DNA of 64,000 nt from Phenylobacterium conjunctum (GTDB lineage Bacteria > Pseudomonadota > Alphaproteobacteria > Caulobacterales > Caulobacteraceae), in contig NZ_JBHTLQ010000005.1 of the NCBI RefSeq assembly GCF_042679085.1, positions 1-64,000 on the forward strand, read 5' to 3'. A program made the translations under genes and the position numbers. The notes beneath the pieces were generated by a model. It made no database searches, was not told the origin of the DNA, and saw only the letters and a program-made list of their open reading frames with translations. Each line of letters starts with the position of its first letter. Positions within the stretch are counted from its first letter, which is position 1. Below are positions 1-7,677 of the stretch, piece after piece.

Positions 1-584
1 GGGCTCGACGGCGCAGGCCGGGGCGGCGTCATCGGCGCAGGGGCGGATGCCTGTTGCGCCAAGCTGCTCGGCGCGGACGCGGGCGGGGGCGCCGGCGGGG
101 CCGGACGGGGCTCAAGCCGCGCCGACGCCGCCCGCGACTGCTCGAAATAGGTCGTAAAGACGCATTGGGCGTAGACCTTCAAGGCCCGCATCATATTGGG
201 GGCGCGCACCTTGCCCGCCCGGTCTTCAGCAACCTCGACGGCGATCAGCTCGTCAAAATTCTCTCCGACTTGCGCCAGGGCGTTTGTCTCATCCGCAGGG
301 GTGATCAGCTTGCCGCCCCCTTGGGCGAGCCCTGACTTGTAGGGGGCCATGAGCCCCGGCCCGAAGTCCACCATGAGGGCGCGGAACTCCTCGTGGTGGC
401 CCGGAACTCTGGCGTCAGCCTTGGCGAGGTCCAGGTCAACGCCCCGCTCTACTGCGGACCACTGCGTCGGGCAGTAGGCGTCCAGCTCCTGGAGCGTGAC
501 CGACAAGCCTCGCACCTCGGCCGAAGCCGGCGCCGCCCAAAGCGCCGCCACGGCCACCAATCCGGCCCATCCCGTCATCTTCAT
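1..584 (-). CDS. Secreted protein of unknown function, 3' end cut off by the window
   Basis: An open frame on the minus strand begins at ATG 582-584 (MKMTGWAG) and runs off the left edge without a stop, so at least 194 residues are encoded. The first ~20 residues are a hydrophobic Sec signal ending near APASA, which implies export to the periplasm or surface. The next ~130 residues are mixed and globular, with two cysteines (in DAYCPTQW and YAQCVF) that could form a disulfide. From about residue 160 the chain becomes a Pro/Ala-rich tail (RPAPPAPPPAS). A purine-rich stretch (CGGGGGA) lies about 6 bases upstream of the start. No family is recognised. A start at an adjacent in-frame GTG or at the second ATG two codons later cannot be excluded. 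Confidence 0.7.
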   Translation of the reverse strand, partial: MKMTGWAGLVAVAALWAAPASAEVRGLSVTLQELDAYCPTQWSAVERGVDLDLAKADARVPGHHEEFRALMVDFGPGLMAPYKSGLAQGGGKLITPADETNALAQVGENFDELIAVEVAEDRAGKVRAPNMMRALKVYAQCVFTTYFEQSRAASARLEPRPAPPAPPPASAPSSLAQQASAPAPMTPPRPAPSS

Positions 585-729
585 CACGCGTCCCCCGCTG
601 GCTTCCAAAGGGAGGGCAGCGGGGGCATGGCGTCTACCAAGGCGAAGTTGTCGCGCGCGACCTATGCTCGCCACGGGGCGGCTTTGATCTGCATCTATGA
701 GCCGTCCCTCAGGCTGGCCCCGCGCCGCC

Positions 730-1341
730 TCAGCGCGCGGACGTGAGCGTCACGGCCGCCGCCGCGAGGGCTGCGATCCGCATCAGGCTCTGGCGATAGC
801 GCGTCGCCGGGACCGGTTCGCCCGCTTCGGACTTGGCGCCCCTGGCGGCCTCCAGGACAGACGCGATCAAGGCATCGGCGTCGTGCCCGAACCGGGCCAG
901 GGTGATCTCGCCACGATCCAGCGCCAGATTGCACAGCGCGGTCAGCCGCGCCGCATAGGTCGCGTCCGCCGCGCTGGCGATGTCCGCCCCCACAGTCATG
1001 CGCGTGACGCCCAGTTCGACCAGATGCTCGGACGCGCCATAGCGTTCGTGCATCCAGCCGTAGTTGGCCTCCAGCAGCCCCGCCAAGGCCTCGTGAAACC
1101 CAAGGCCCTGGGCCTCCACCGCCGTGCAGCGACGGTTCACCTCCTCAAGGTTCCGGGTCTGCATGGCGCGGAACACCGCCGCCTTGCCATCGAAGTAGAG
1201 ATAGAGCGTGCCCTTGGCGACGCCGGCCTCGCGGGCGATGTCGTCCATCGAGGTGCGCCTGTAGCCGAAGCGGGAGAACAGTTTCTCACCCGCCGCGACG
1301 ATCGCTTCCGCCTTGTCCCGCTCGGTACGCGCCTGAACCAT
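730..1341 (-). CDS. TetR/AcrR-family transcriptional regulator
   Basis: The protein has 203 residues, the usual TetR length. Residues ~8-55 form the N-terminal helix-turn-helix: an AGEKLFSRFGY helix, then SMDDIAREAGVAKGTLYLYFDGK, split here as SMDDIAREAG and VAKGTLYLYF, which is the classic TetR recognition helix. The rest is an all-helical ligand-binding and dimerisation domain, ending in an unusual Ala-rich hydrophobic tail (AALAAAAVTL). The gene diverges from an aldo-keto reductase across 93 bp holding two inverted repeats, so it probably represses that gene and itself. The ligand cannot be read from the sequence. Confidence 0.9.
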   Translation of the reverse strand: MVQARTERDKAEAIVAAGEKLFSRFGYRRTSMDDIAREAGVAKGTLYLYFDGKAAVFRAMQTRNLEEVNRRCTAVEAQGLGFHEALAGLLEANYGWMHERYGASEHLVELGVTRMTVGADIASAADATYAARLTALCNLALDRGEITLARFGHDADALIASVLEAARGAKSEAGEPVPATRYRQSLMRIAALAAAAVTLTSAR

Positions 1342-1362
1342 GCCCCTTGATTGCAGCCTGCC

Positions 1363-1383
1363 GGCTTGACTTCAAGTCAGGCC
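1363..1383. promoter_or_regulatory. Near-perfect palindrome in the TetR/aldo-keto reductase intergenic region
   Basis: GGCtTGACTTcAAGTCAgGCC is symmetrical around 1373 with one mismatched pair. It lies between the divergent starts at 1341 and 1435. Its form suits a dimeric repressor, or a MerR/SoxR-type activator, whose sites often contain ACTT...AAGT. Which protein binds is not determined. Confidence 0.5.
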
Positions 1384-1392
1384 TGTCCAAAC

Positions 1393-1416
1393 TGACCGAA
1401 ATCATCAAATTGGTCA
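1393..1416. promoter_or_regulatory. Second inverted repeat, TGACC-N14-GGTCA
   Basis: Arms TGACC (1393-1397) and GGTCA (1412-1416) enclose an AT-rich centre, unusual in this GC-rich window. The element ends 18 bp before the reductase ATG. Together with the palindrome at 1363-1383 it gives two candidate operators in a 93-bp divergent promoter. Confidence 0.4.
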
Positions 1417-1434
1417 TTTCGTCGGGAGGCGCAC

Positions 1435-2406
1435 ATGGAACGTCGCAAATTGGGCAAGGCGGGGCCGGAGGTCTCGGCGATCGGTCTGGGCTGCATGACC
1501 ATGAGCCCGGTCTATGGTCAGACCCTGGACGAGGCCGAGGCCCTGGCCACCCTGGGGCGCGCCCTGGACCTCGGCGTGACCTTCTGGGACACGGCCGACG
1601 TCTACGGCATGGGCCACAACGAGCAGCTGATCGGCGGCTTCCTGAAGGGCCGTCGCGACGCCGTGTTCCTGGCCACCAAGTTCGGGATCACCCGGGCGGG
1701 CGTGAACGGCGATCCGGCCTATGTGGAGCAGGCTTGCGACGCCAGCCTGCAGCGGCTGGGGGTCGAGGCCATCGATCTCTTCTATCTGCACCGCGCCCAA
1801 CCGGGCCGCCCCATCGAAGAGACGGTCGAGGCCATGGCCAAGCTGGTGAAGGCCGGCAAGGTCCGCCATCTGGGCCTCTCTGAGGTCTCGCCCCAGACCC
1901 TGGAGCGGGCCTGCAAGGTCCACCAGATCACCGCCGTCCAGAGCGAATACTCCTTGTGGACCCGTGACCCGGAGGCCGGCGTTCTGGAGGCCTGCGAGCG
2001 GCTGGGGGTTGGGTTCGTGCCCTACAGCCCCCTGGGCCGCGGCTTCCTCACCGGCGAGATCCGCAGTCCGGACGATTTCGAAGAGGGCGACTGGCGGCGT
2101 GGCAATCCGCGTTTCCAGGGCGAGGCCTTCGCCCGGAATCTGGGCCTGGTCGACAAGGTCCGCGCCCTGGCCGAGGCCAAGGGAGTGACGCCGTCCCAGC
2201 TGGCCCTGGCCTGGGTGATGGCGCGCAACCCGCACATCGTCCCGATCCCGGGGACGCGGCGGCGGAAATATCTGGAAGACAACGCCGGGGCCGTGAACGT
2301 GGCGCTCAGCGCCGCGGAGCTCGCCGAGATCGACGCGGCCTTCCCGCCGGACCTGGACGCCGGCCAGCGCTATCCCGACGCCATGATGGGCGCGCTGAAC
2401 GGGTAA
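1435..2406 (+). CDS. Aldo/keto reductase (NADPH-dependent oxidoreductase)
   Basis: A 323-residue (beta/alpha)8 aldo-keto reductase, cytoplasmic, which reduces aldehydes or ketones with NAD(P)H. The catalytic tetrad is visible: Asp52 and Tyr57 in WDTADVYGMG, Lys82 in LATKFG and His119 in FYLHRAQP. The cofactor-binding end PIPGTRRRKYLEDN, near residues 271-284, carries the Arg-rich loop expected for NADPH. The N-terminus (RKLGKAGPEVSAIGLGCM) is typical of the YajO/general-stress subgroup, one of whose members is pyridoxal reductase-like. The GGGAGG ribosome site sits about 7 bases before the ATG. The substrate is unknown; a divergent TetR regulator suggests induction by a xenobiotic or aldehyde. 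Confidence 0.93.
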   Translation: MERRKLGKAGPEVSAIGLGCMTMSPVYGQTLDEAEALATLGRALDLGVTFWDTADVYGMGHNEQLIGGFLKGRRDAVFLATKFGITRAGVNGDPAYVEQACDASLQRLGVEAIDLFYLHRAQPGRPIEETVEAMAKLVKAGKVRHLGLSEVSPQTLERACKVHQITAVQSEYSLWTRDPEAGVLEACERLGVGFVPYSPLGRGFLTGEIRSPDDFEEGDWRRGNPRFQGEAFARNLGLVDKVRALAEAKGVTPSQLALAWVMARNPHIVPIPGTRRRKYLEDNAGAVNVALSAAELAEIDAAFPPDLDAGQRYPDAMMGALNG

Positions 2407-2410
2407 ACAC

Positions 2411-2552
2411 GCTCCCTCTCCCCGCAGGCGGGGAGAGGGCTGGAGTGAGGGGAACGGCGGTCAAGCGGGCTCGGCGTATCAAGCCCAGGTGAGGCGCGTT
2501 CGCGTGGCGGGCCCCCTCACCCTGACCCCCTCCCCGAGGGGAGAGGGAACTT
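2411..2552. repeat. REP-like intergenic element with two GC-rich hairpins
   Basis: The first hairpin pairs CCCTCTCCCCGC (2414-2425) with GCGGGGAGAGGG (2428-2439) around a 2-base loop. The second pairs CTCCCC (2530-2535) with GGGGAG (2538-2543). Between them run CTCACCCTGACCCCC-type sequences in opposite orientation (GGAGTGAGGGG at 2442-2452, and its near-complement at 2513-2525). This layout is typical of the dispersed GGGGAGAGGG palindromes of alphaproteobacterial intergenic regions. It may also end transcription from both convergent neighbours. Confidence 0.65.
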
Positions 2553-2555
2553 GAG

Positions 2556-3767
2556 TCACTCCGCCTTAGGAGCCTGGCCGGTGATCATCTCGACCAGTTC
2601 GGGGCGGATATTGTCCGTGCCTTTTTCGACCATGTGCTGGACGATCCGGGCGCCGACGGCGGCCTGCATCTGGCCGGTGAACTCAGCCTTGTTGCGCTTC
2701 ACCCAGTCGATCGAGGCGACGCGGTTCTCGTTCAGGCCCTGGAAGCGCGGGGCCACGTGGCGGGCGAACAGCTCGTAGGACTTCTTGGTGGCCGCGAAGT
2801 CCGCCCAGTTGTGGGCCATGAACAGGAAGGCGCCGAAGCCGCCCGACTGCTCCATCAGCTGCTCGATGCGGGCGGCGGCGTCGTCCGGGGTGCCGATCAC
2901 GGCCATGCCGCTTTCGACCATCCGGTCGATGGGATCGCCGTCGCCGGCCGGGATCACCGGCAGGTTGGCGATCTCGCTGAAGTAATAGGCCCACTTTTCA
3001 AGGCCGTAGCGGACGTCCTTGTAAGCCTGCTCCTTGGTCTCGGCGATGTGCATCGGCCCGACCAGGCGCCAGCCCGAACGGTCCATGGTCTTGCCGTAGG
3101 TCTTGGCCTGCTCTTCCGCGATGGCCCAGTTGGAGGCCAGCGCATTGAAGGCGGCGGTGGAGGTCGCGCCCAGGGACAGAAGGCTCGCGCCATGCTTGCC
3201 GGCCGCGCGCGCGCCGGTCGGCGAGACCTGGCTGGCCACCGCGATCTCGACGCTCGGACGCGAATAGGGGGTCATCTGCAGGCGGGCTTCCGCCAGCTCG
3301 AACCACTCGCACTTATAGGTGACGGTCTCGCCGTTCAGCAGCTGGACCAGCACGTCCAGGGCCTCGTCCATTCGGTCCCGCTGCTTGGAGGCCGGGATGC
3401 CCATCATGAAGGCGTCGGACACCAGGGCGCCGGGGCCCACCCCGAACATCACCCGGCCGCGGGTCATGTGGTCGAGCTGGTTGATGCGGTCGGCCAGCAT
3501 CAGCGGGTGGTGATAGGGCAGGGAGGAGACGCCGGTGCCCAGCTTGATGTGCTTGGTGCGCTCGGCCGCGGCGGCGATGAACAGTTCGGGGGAGGCGATC
3601 AGCTCATAGGCGCCGGAATGGTGCTCGCCGATCCAGGCCTCCTCGTAGCCCAGCTTGTCCAGCCACTCGACCAGCTCCATGTCGCGGTGCAGGGCGAGGG
3701 TCGGGTTCTCGTCGATGGGATGGAAGGGGGCGATGAACGCCCCGAAACGTAGCTTTGCGCCGGCCAT
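2556..3767 (-). CDS. LLM-class (luciferase-like) flavin-dependent monooxygenase
   Basis: A 403-residue protein of the bacterial luciferase superfamily: a TIM barrel that uses reduced FMN and O2 and normally needs a separate flavin reductase. Diagnostic pieces are FGAFIAPFHP at the N-terminus, AWIGEHHSGAYE near residue 45, LGTGVSSLPYHHPLMLADR near 76-94 and RGRVMFGVGPG near 103. The HH and barrel-end motifs match the branch that contains limonene 1,2-monooxygenase and long-chain alkane or terpene monooxygenases. That subgroup assignment is from memory of the family and is not proof of substrate. No flavin reductase gene is adjacent. The gene is transcribed alone, towards the REP-like element. 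Confidence 0.88.
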   Translation of the reverse strand: MAGAKLRFGAFIAPFHPIDENPTLALHRDMELVEWLDKLGYEEAWIGEHHSGAYELIASPELFIAAAAERTKHIKLGTGVSSLPYHHPLMLADRINQLDHMTRGRVMFGVGPGALVSDAFMMGIPASKQRDRMDEALDVLVQLLNGETVTYKCEWFELAEARLQMTPYSRPSVEIAVASQVSPTGARAAGKHGASLLSLGATSTAAFNALASNWAIAEEQAKTYGKTMDRSGWRLVGPMHIAETKEQAYKDVRYGLEKWAYYFSEIANLPVIPAGDGDPIDRMVESGMAVIGTPDDAAARIEQLMEQSGGFGAFLFMAHNWADFAATKKSYELFARHVAPRFQGLNENRVASIDWVKRNKAEFTGQMQAAVGARIVQHMVEKGTDNIRPELVEMITGQAPKAE

Positions 3768-4022
3768 GATGGGGGTCCCCCTAAAGATTATAGTTGGCTC
3801 TAAGTTAGCCCGGAGCGGCCGGTCTGCCTAGCCCGTCATACCCATTATTCGAATTTGGACGCCTCCGAAATCCTTGCTGCGTATGGGACGGGGAGCTTCC
3901 GCGAGGTGACCGCGGGTAGGTCGCCTTGTGGCGGGCGGCCTCGGATCATGGTCTCAAGCTTTGGAAAAGCCTCGGTTCATGGCAGGGAAACGGCGTCTGG
4001 CCCGGCCCGAAGGATCCACCGC

Positions 4023-4847
4023 TTGAACTATCGCCACGCCTTCCACGCCGGCAACTTCGCCGACCTCGTCAAGCACGCCGCCCTGCTGGACCTGCTCAAG
4101 CGCCTGATGGCCGAGCGGGAGCCGCTGAGGATCATCGACACCCACGCCGGCCGTGGCCTCTATGACCTCGGCGGGGCGGAGGCCAAGCGCTCGGGCGAGG
4201 CGGAGCAGGGGGTGTTGAAGCTGATGCAGGCGCCTGGCCTGCCGGCCGCGATCGCGCCCTTGCGGGCGGCGGTGCTGCGGCTGAACAAGGGCGGGACGGC
4301 GCGGCTCTATCCCGGCTCGCCGCTGCTGGCCGCGGAGGCCCTGCGGCCGGGCGACACCTATCTGGGCTGCGAGCTGCGCAGCGAGGAGCACGGCGCGCTC
4401 AAGGTGGCGCTGAAGGACCGGGCCGGGGTCAGCACCCTGTGCGCCGACGGCTTCCAGACCGCCGCCGACCAGGTCCCGGCCTCCGGCCCCGCCCTGGTGC
4501 TGATCGACCCGCCCTTCGAGCGCGGCGATGACTACGACAATATCGTCCAGACCCTGGCCGCCGTGGCCCGGCGCAATTCGCGCGCCGTAGTGATGATCTG
4601 GCTGCCGTTGAAGGACCTGGAGACCTTTGACGGCTTCCTGCGCGAGGCCGAGGAGGCCGGGGCGGGCCCGCTGCTGGTGGCCGAGGCGCGCATGCGGCCC
4701 TTGACGGATCCGATGAAGATGAATGGCTGCGCCCTGGTGGTGGCCCGCGCTCCGGACGGCTTCGCCCAGGTGCTGGACAGCCTGTGCGCCTGGACTGTGC
4801 AGACCTTGGGGCAAAAGGGCGTGGCCAAGGTCTGGACGGCCCGGTAA
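4023..4847 (+). CDS. rlmJ: 23S rRNA (adenine(2030)-N6)-methyltransferase RlmJ
   Basis: The protein is 274 residues from a TTG start at 4023. This start was chosen because the RlmJ family begins with the (M/L)xYRHAFHAGNFADL motif seen here as LNYRHAFHAGNFADLVKHAA, and because GAAGGA lies 8 bases upstream. The frame stays open about 170 bases further up, but that part shows no homology signal. The catalytic N6-adenine methyltransferase motif DPPF follows VLI near residue 161, where E. coli has DPPY. Cytoplasmic, SAM-dependent, it modifies 23S rRNA during ribosome maturation. It diverges from the flavin monooxygenase gene across about 255 bp. Confidence 0.93.
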   Translation: MNYRHAFHAGNFADLVKHAALLDLLKRLMAEREPLRIIDTHAGRGLYDLGGAEAKRSGEAEQGVLKLMQAPGLPAAIAPLRAAVLRLNKGGTARLYPGSPLLAAEALRPGDTYLGCELRSEEHGALKVALKDRAGVSTLCADGFQTAADQVPASGPALVLIDPPFERGDDYDNIVQTLAAVARRNSRAVVMIWLPLKDLETFDGFLREAEEAGAGPLLVAEARMRPLTDPMKMNGCALVVARAPDGFAQVLDSLCAWTVQTLGQKGVAKVWTAR

Positions 4848-4883
4848 CGCGATTTTGCATGTGCGAACTAGCGGGCTGGTTTA

Positions 4884-4899
4884 TGTTGCGACGCACAAT
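4884..4899. promoter_or_regulatory. TGTTGCG-A-CGCACAAT dyad resembling phasin-promoter sites
   Basis: The core TGCGACGCA is a 9-bp palindrome inside TGTTGCGACGCACAAT, 28 bp before the start of the Pro-Glu repeat protein. From memory it resembles the TTGTGCA/TGCAACA-type elements in front of phasin genes of alphaproteobacteria (PhaR-regulated). The likeness is approximate and no other PHA gene is in the window. Confidence 0.3.
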
Positions 4900-4926
4900 A
4901 GCCGTCTGCCAGGAGCCCGTTCGTCC

Positions 4927-5343
4927 ATGTTGACGTCAAAGCTGTTCGAGACCCCCGATCCCGCCAAGCGCCTGAACTTCCAGGTCGGCGTCGCCTCGCC
5001 CCTATGGGGCCTCTATGCCGGCATGGCGTCGGCCGGCGTCGCCTATTGGTGGCTGGCCCGCTGGCGCCAGGCGACCAACCTCGAGGCCCTGCTGCCGGCC
5101 GCGTCCGAGGCGCAGCCTGAGCCGCAGGTTGAGACCGCGCCTGAGCCGGTGATCGAAGCCGTCGCCGAGCCCGTCGTTGAATTGACCCCCGAGCCGGTGC
5201 TTGAGGCCGCCCCTGAGCCGGTGGTCGAGGCCGCTCCGGAACCGACGCCGGAGCCGGTGCTGGAAGCGGCGCCCGAGCCGGTCCTCGCGCCCGGCCCGGC
5301 GGCGCCGAAGAAGTCCAAGGCCAAGCCCGCCGCCGAGGCGTAG
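4927..5343 (+). CDS. Small membrane-anchored protein with Pro-Glu-Pro-Val repeats
   Basis: A 138-residue protein starting at ATG 4927, with AGGAG 11 bases upstream. Residues ~20-45 (GVASPLWGLYAGMASAGVAYWW) form a single hydrophobic segment. It is followed by a long acidic tail of EPV/PEPV repeats (about residues 65-125) and a basic, Ala-rich end (KKSKAKPAAEA). Such tails behave as extended spacers or periplasm-spanning arms. The Ala/Lys/Pro-rich C-terminus and the upstream TGCGACGCA dyad would fit a phasin-like granule protein. A TonB- or cell-envelope-like linker is an alternative. No catalytic motif is seen. It is 80 bp from rlmJ and may share its transcript. Confidence 0.7.
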   Translation: MLTSKLFETPDPAKRLNFQVGVASPLWGLYAGMASAGVAYWWLARWRQATNLEALLPAASEAQPEPQVETAPEPVIEAVAEPVVELTPEPVLEAAPEPVVEAAPEPTPEPVLEAAPEPVLAPGPAAPKKSKAKPAAEA

Positions 5344-5395
5344 CCAAGCGCGGCGGCGCGCATTACTTCTCCGTCGCGAACGGGGGAGGGGTTGC

Positions 5396-5959
5396 GTGCT
5401 GAAGCGGCTGATGGACATAGGGGGCGCGGGCCTGGGCCTGCTCATCCTGTCGCCGCTGCTGCTGCTGATCGGCCTGGCCGTGCGGTTGGAATCGCCCGGT
5501 CCGGCCCTGCACTGGTCGCGCCGGGTCGGGCGGGATAACCGCATCTTCCGGATGCCCAAGTTCCGCAGCATGCGCACCGACGCCCCCGACGTGGCGACCC
5601 ATCTGCTGCCGGACCCGGAACGTTGGATCACGCCGCTCGGCGGCCGCCTGCGCCGGACGAGCCTGGACGAACTGCCCCAGCTGTGGAGCGTGTTGGTCGG
5701 TGACATGAGCCTGGTGGGGCCCAGGCCCGCCCTGTTCAACCAGGACGACCTGGTCGCCCTGCGCACGGCGGCGGGGGTTCATACGCTACGGCCGGGCCTG
5801 ACCGGGTGGGCGCAGGTCAATGGGCGCGACGAGATCCCCATCGCCGAGAAGGCCCGCCTGGACGCTGAGTACCTGGCGCGGCGCTCGATCTGGATGGATA
5901 TCGGCATCATCCTGCGCACGGCGCGCACAGCCCTGTCCGGCCGGGGCATCCGTCACTGA
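5396..5959 (+). CDS. Bacterial sugar transferase (undecaprenyl-phosphate hexose-1-P transferase type)
   Basis: A 187-residue monotopic phosphoglycosyl transferase. It starts at GTG 5396 behind GGGAGGGG, matching the family N-terminus (KRLMDIGGAGLGLL). Residues ~5-30 form the re-entrant membrane helix. Conserved segments follow: KFRSMRTDAP near 60, LRRTSLDELPQLW near 92, GDMSLVGPRPAL near 108 and RPGLTGWAQVNGRDE near 132-146. It would transfer a sugar phosphate from a nucleotide sugar to undecaprenyl phosphate at the inner membrane, starting exopolysaccharide, O-antigen or glycan-carrier synthesis. The catalytic Asp-Glu pair is in SLDELPQ. No polymerase or flippase genes adjoin it, so its pathway partners are elsewhere. 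Confidence 0.9.
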   Translation: MLKRLMDIGGAGLGLLILSPLLLLIGLAVRLESPGPALHWSRRVGRDNRIFRMPKFRSMRTDAPDVATHLLPDPERWITPLGGRLRRTSLDELPQLWSVLVGDMSLVGPRPALFNQDDLVALRTAAGVHTLRPGLTGWAQVNGRDEIPIAEKARLDAEYLARRSIWMDIGIILRTARTALSGRGIRH

Positions 5960-5988
5960 CCTGACGCGCTTCGGTGATTGACCTGACG
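5957..5988. promoter_or_regulatory. Direct repeat TGACCTGACG, two copies 22 bp apart
   Basis: The decamer TGACCTGACG occurs at 5957-5966 and 5979-5988, two helical turns apart, just upstream of the cytochrome c' gene. The first copy overlaps the sugar-transferase stop codon. The phasing would suit a protein binding one face of the DNA, but chance repetition is possible. Confidence 0.3.
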
Positions 5989-6038
5989 GCGGCGGCGCCA
6001 GCACTCTCGCAATCAAAGAGAATCCAAGGAGCGTTTCC

Positions 6039-6521
6039 ATGAGCCTCATCCGTCGCAACCGTCCGGCCGCCCTCGCGCTGGGCGTGGTCCTGGGGCTCGC
6101 CGTGGGCGGCGGCGCGGCCTTCGCCGCGGTCGACGCCGGCAAGGTCGTCGCCAGCCGCATCGATGGCTTCAAGAAGATGGGCGCGGCCTTCAAGGGCCTG
6201 AACGATGGCCTCAAGGCCGATGCGCCGGACGTAAAGGCGCTGCAGGCCAACGCCAAGACCGTCAACCAGTACGCCAAGCAGGTGGGCAAGTGGTTCCCCG
6301 CTGGCACTGGTCCCTCGAGCGGCGTGAAGACCCGCGCCAAGGCCGAGATCTGGTCGGACGCCGCCGGCTACAAGGCCGCGGTCGCCAAGCTGGAGGCTGA
6401 GGCCGCCAAGCTGGAAAGCGTCGCCAAGACCGGCAATGTCGATGCGATCAAGGACCAGGCCAAGGCCCTGGGCGGCGCCTGCGGCGGCTGCCACAAGGTC
6501 TATCGCGGTCCTGAGGCCTGA
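6039..6521 (+). CDS. Cytochrome c' (periplasmic c-type cytochrome)
   Basis: A 160-residue exported protein. A Sec signal of ~30 residues (to AAFAAVDA) precedes a four-helix-bundle cytochrome c' domain. The single haem site CGGCHK lies in the last 15 residues (GGACGGCHKVYRGPEA), as is typical of the family. Members bind NO or CO at a five-coordinate haem and are linked to nitrosative-stress defence or electron transfer. AAGGAG lies 7 bases upstream. Three bases separate it from the cytochrome b561 gene, so the two are probably co-transcribed and the b-type protein may be its membrane electron donor. Confidence 0.93.
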   Translation: MSLIRRNRPAALALGVVLGLAVGGGAAFAAVDAGKVVASRIDGFKKMGAAFKGLNDGLKADAPDVKALQANAKTVNQYAKQVGKWFPAGTGPSSGVKTRAKAEIWSDAAGYKAAVAKLEAEAAKLESVAKTGNVDAIKDQAKALGGACGGCHKVYRGPEA

Positions 6522-6523
6522 GC

Positions 6524-7195
6524 ATGAGCGAGCCCGCCGCCGGCCCCGTCCGCCTCTGGGACGCTCCGACCCGCATCTTCCACTGGTCGCTGGTGGTGCT
6601 GATCCTGGTCTCTTGGCTGACCGCCGGGAAGCAGATGGATGTGCACCGGCTGTCGGGCTACGCGGTGCTGGGGCTGGTGGTGTTCCGGCTGTGGTGGGGC
6701 GTGGCCGGAGGCTCCACGGCTCGCTTCGCCAGCTTCCTCAAGGGACCTAAGACGACCCTGGCCTATGTCCGCGGCCTGGGCGCCCGCACCTCCAGCGACA
6801 TCGCGGGCCACAACCCGATGGGCGCCTGGAGCGTGGTGCTGATGATCCTGGTGCTGGCGGTGCAGGTGACGCTGGGCCTGTTCGCCGTGGACATCGACGG
6901 TATCGAGAGCGGGCCGTTGTCCGACCTGGTCGATTTCGACACCGGCCGGGCCATGGCTGAGGCTCATGAGCTGAGCTTCCGCATCCTGCAGGGCCTGATC
7001 GTCCTGCACCTGGCGGCCATCGCCTACTATCGGTTCTGGAAGAACGAGAACCTGGTGGCGGCCATGATCACCGGCCGTCGGCGCTTTGAAAGCGCGGTGG
7101 TTCCTCTGAAGTCGGCTCCGCTCTGGAGCCTGGCCGTCGGCGTGGCGCTCGCCGTCGCCGTGGCCTATGCGGCCGCCAAGGGCTTCCGCTTCTAG
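6524..7195 (+). CDS. Cytochrome b561 family membrane protein (di-haem)
   Basis: A 223-residue integral membrane protein of the bacterial cytochrome b561/Ni-Fe-hydrogenase b-subunit-like family. It has four main hydrophobic helices (around residues 18-36, 45-62, 98-120 and 150-168) and a fifth at the C-terminus. Candidate haem ligands are His20 (RIFHWSL), His42 (MDVHRLSGY), His146 (EAHELSF) and His159 (VLHLAAIAYY). It starts immediately after the cytochrome c' stop. Such b561/c' pairs move electrons between quinol and a periplasmic c-type haem. A hairpin at 7202-7223 follows. Confidence 0.92.
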   Translation: MSEPAAGPVRLWDAPTRIFHWSLVVLILVSWLTAGKQMDVHRLSGYAVLGLVVFRLWWGVAGGSTARFASFLKGPKTTLAYVRGLGARTSSDIAGHNPMGAWSVVLMILVLAVQVTLGLFAVDIDGIESGPLSDLVDFDTGRAMAEAHELSFRILQGLIVLHLAAIAYYRFWKNENLVAAMITGRRRFESAVVPLKSAPLWSLAVGVALAVAVAYAAAKGFRF

Positions 7196-7201
7196 AGACA
7201 T

Positions 7202-7223
7202 CCCGCCGCCTGGAAGCGGCGGG
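7202..7223 (+). terminator. GC hairpin after the cytochrome c'/b561 operon
   Basis: CCCGCCGC (7202-7209) pairs with GCGGCGGG (7216-7223) around CTGGAA. No T-run follows, so if it terminates it does so weakly. It sits in the 41-bp gap between convergent genes. Confidence 0.5.
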
Positions 7224-7236
7224 AGCTCAATCGTCC

Positions 7237-7563
7237 TTAGCCGGCGGAGCCGCGCAGGCAGGTCAGCCAGGCGTCTTCCCGGGCCTTTTCAGCGGCGCGC
7301 AGGGCGGTCTCGGCGTCGCGCACGGCGGCGTCGTGCTTGCGCCATTCCAGCACCGCGCCCTCACGGGCGGCGCGAGCGCCTTCCAAGGTCTCGAAGCGGG
7401 CGAGCACGGCGCGCATGGAGTAGTTCACCGGCGGGCCCACGGTCTCGCGGTCCGGATAGACACCGGTGATGGAGTCGGCCGTCTCCTTCTCGATCAGGAA
7501 GACGTCGGCCCAGCCGGCGTGGTGACGCATAAGGGCCCAGGGGCGGGCGATCCCGTCGCTCAT
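7237..7563 (-). CDS. Conserved-looking small cytoplasmic protein of unknown function
   Basis: 108 residues with no signal peptide or membrane segment. The N-terminal half is mixed (PWALMRHHAGWADVF, then GVYPDRETVGPPVNYSMRAV). The C-terminal half, from about residue 55, is a heptad-like charged helix rich in Ala, Glu and Arg that could be a coiled coil, ending in a WLTCLRG tail. It is monocistronic on the minus strand, downstream of the endonuclease III homologue. Codon use matches its neighbours. I do not recognise the family. Confidence 0.7.
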   Translation of the reverse strand: MSDGIARPWALMRHHAGWADVFLIEKETADSITGVYPDRETVGPPVNYSMRAVLARFETLEGARAAREGAVLEWRKHDAAVRDAETALRAAEKAREDAWLTCLRGSAG

Positions 7564-7677
7564 CGATAACTCCTCGAATCCGCATCGGCGGCGTTTGGCG
7601 CGAGCCTAGATTGCGCCGCGCCGAAGTGAAATCCGTTTCCCCCGATCAGGCGCGACAGGTCAAGGGCGTCCGCGGGC

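Noticed and set aside
3855..4022. Upstream extension of rlmJ
   Set aside because: The RlmJ family starts at YRHAFHAGNFADL and GAAGGA precedes TTG 4023; the extension has no family resemblance.
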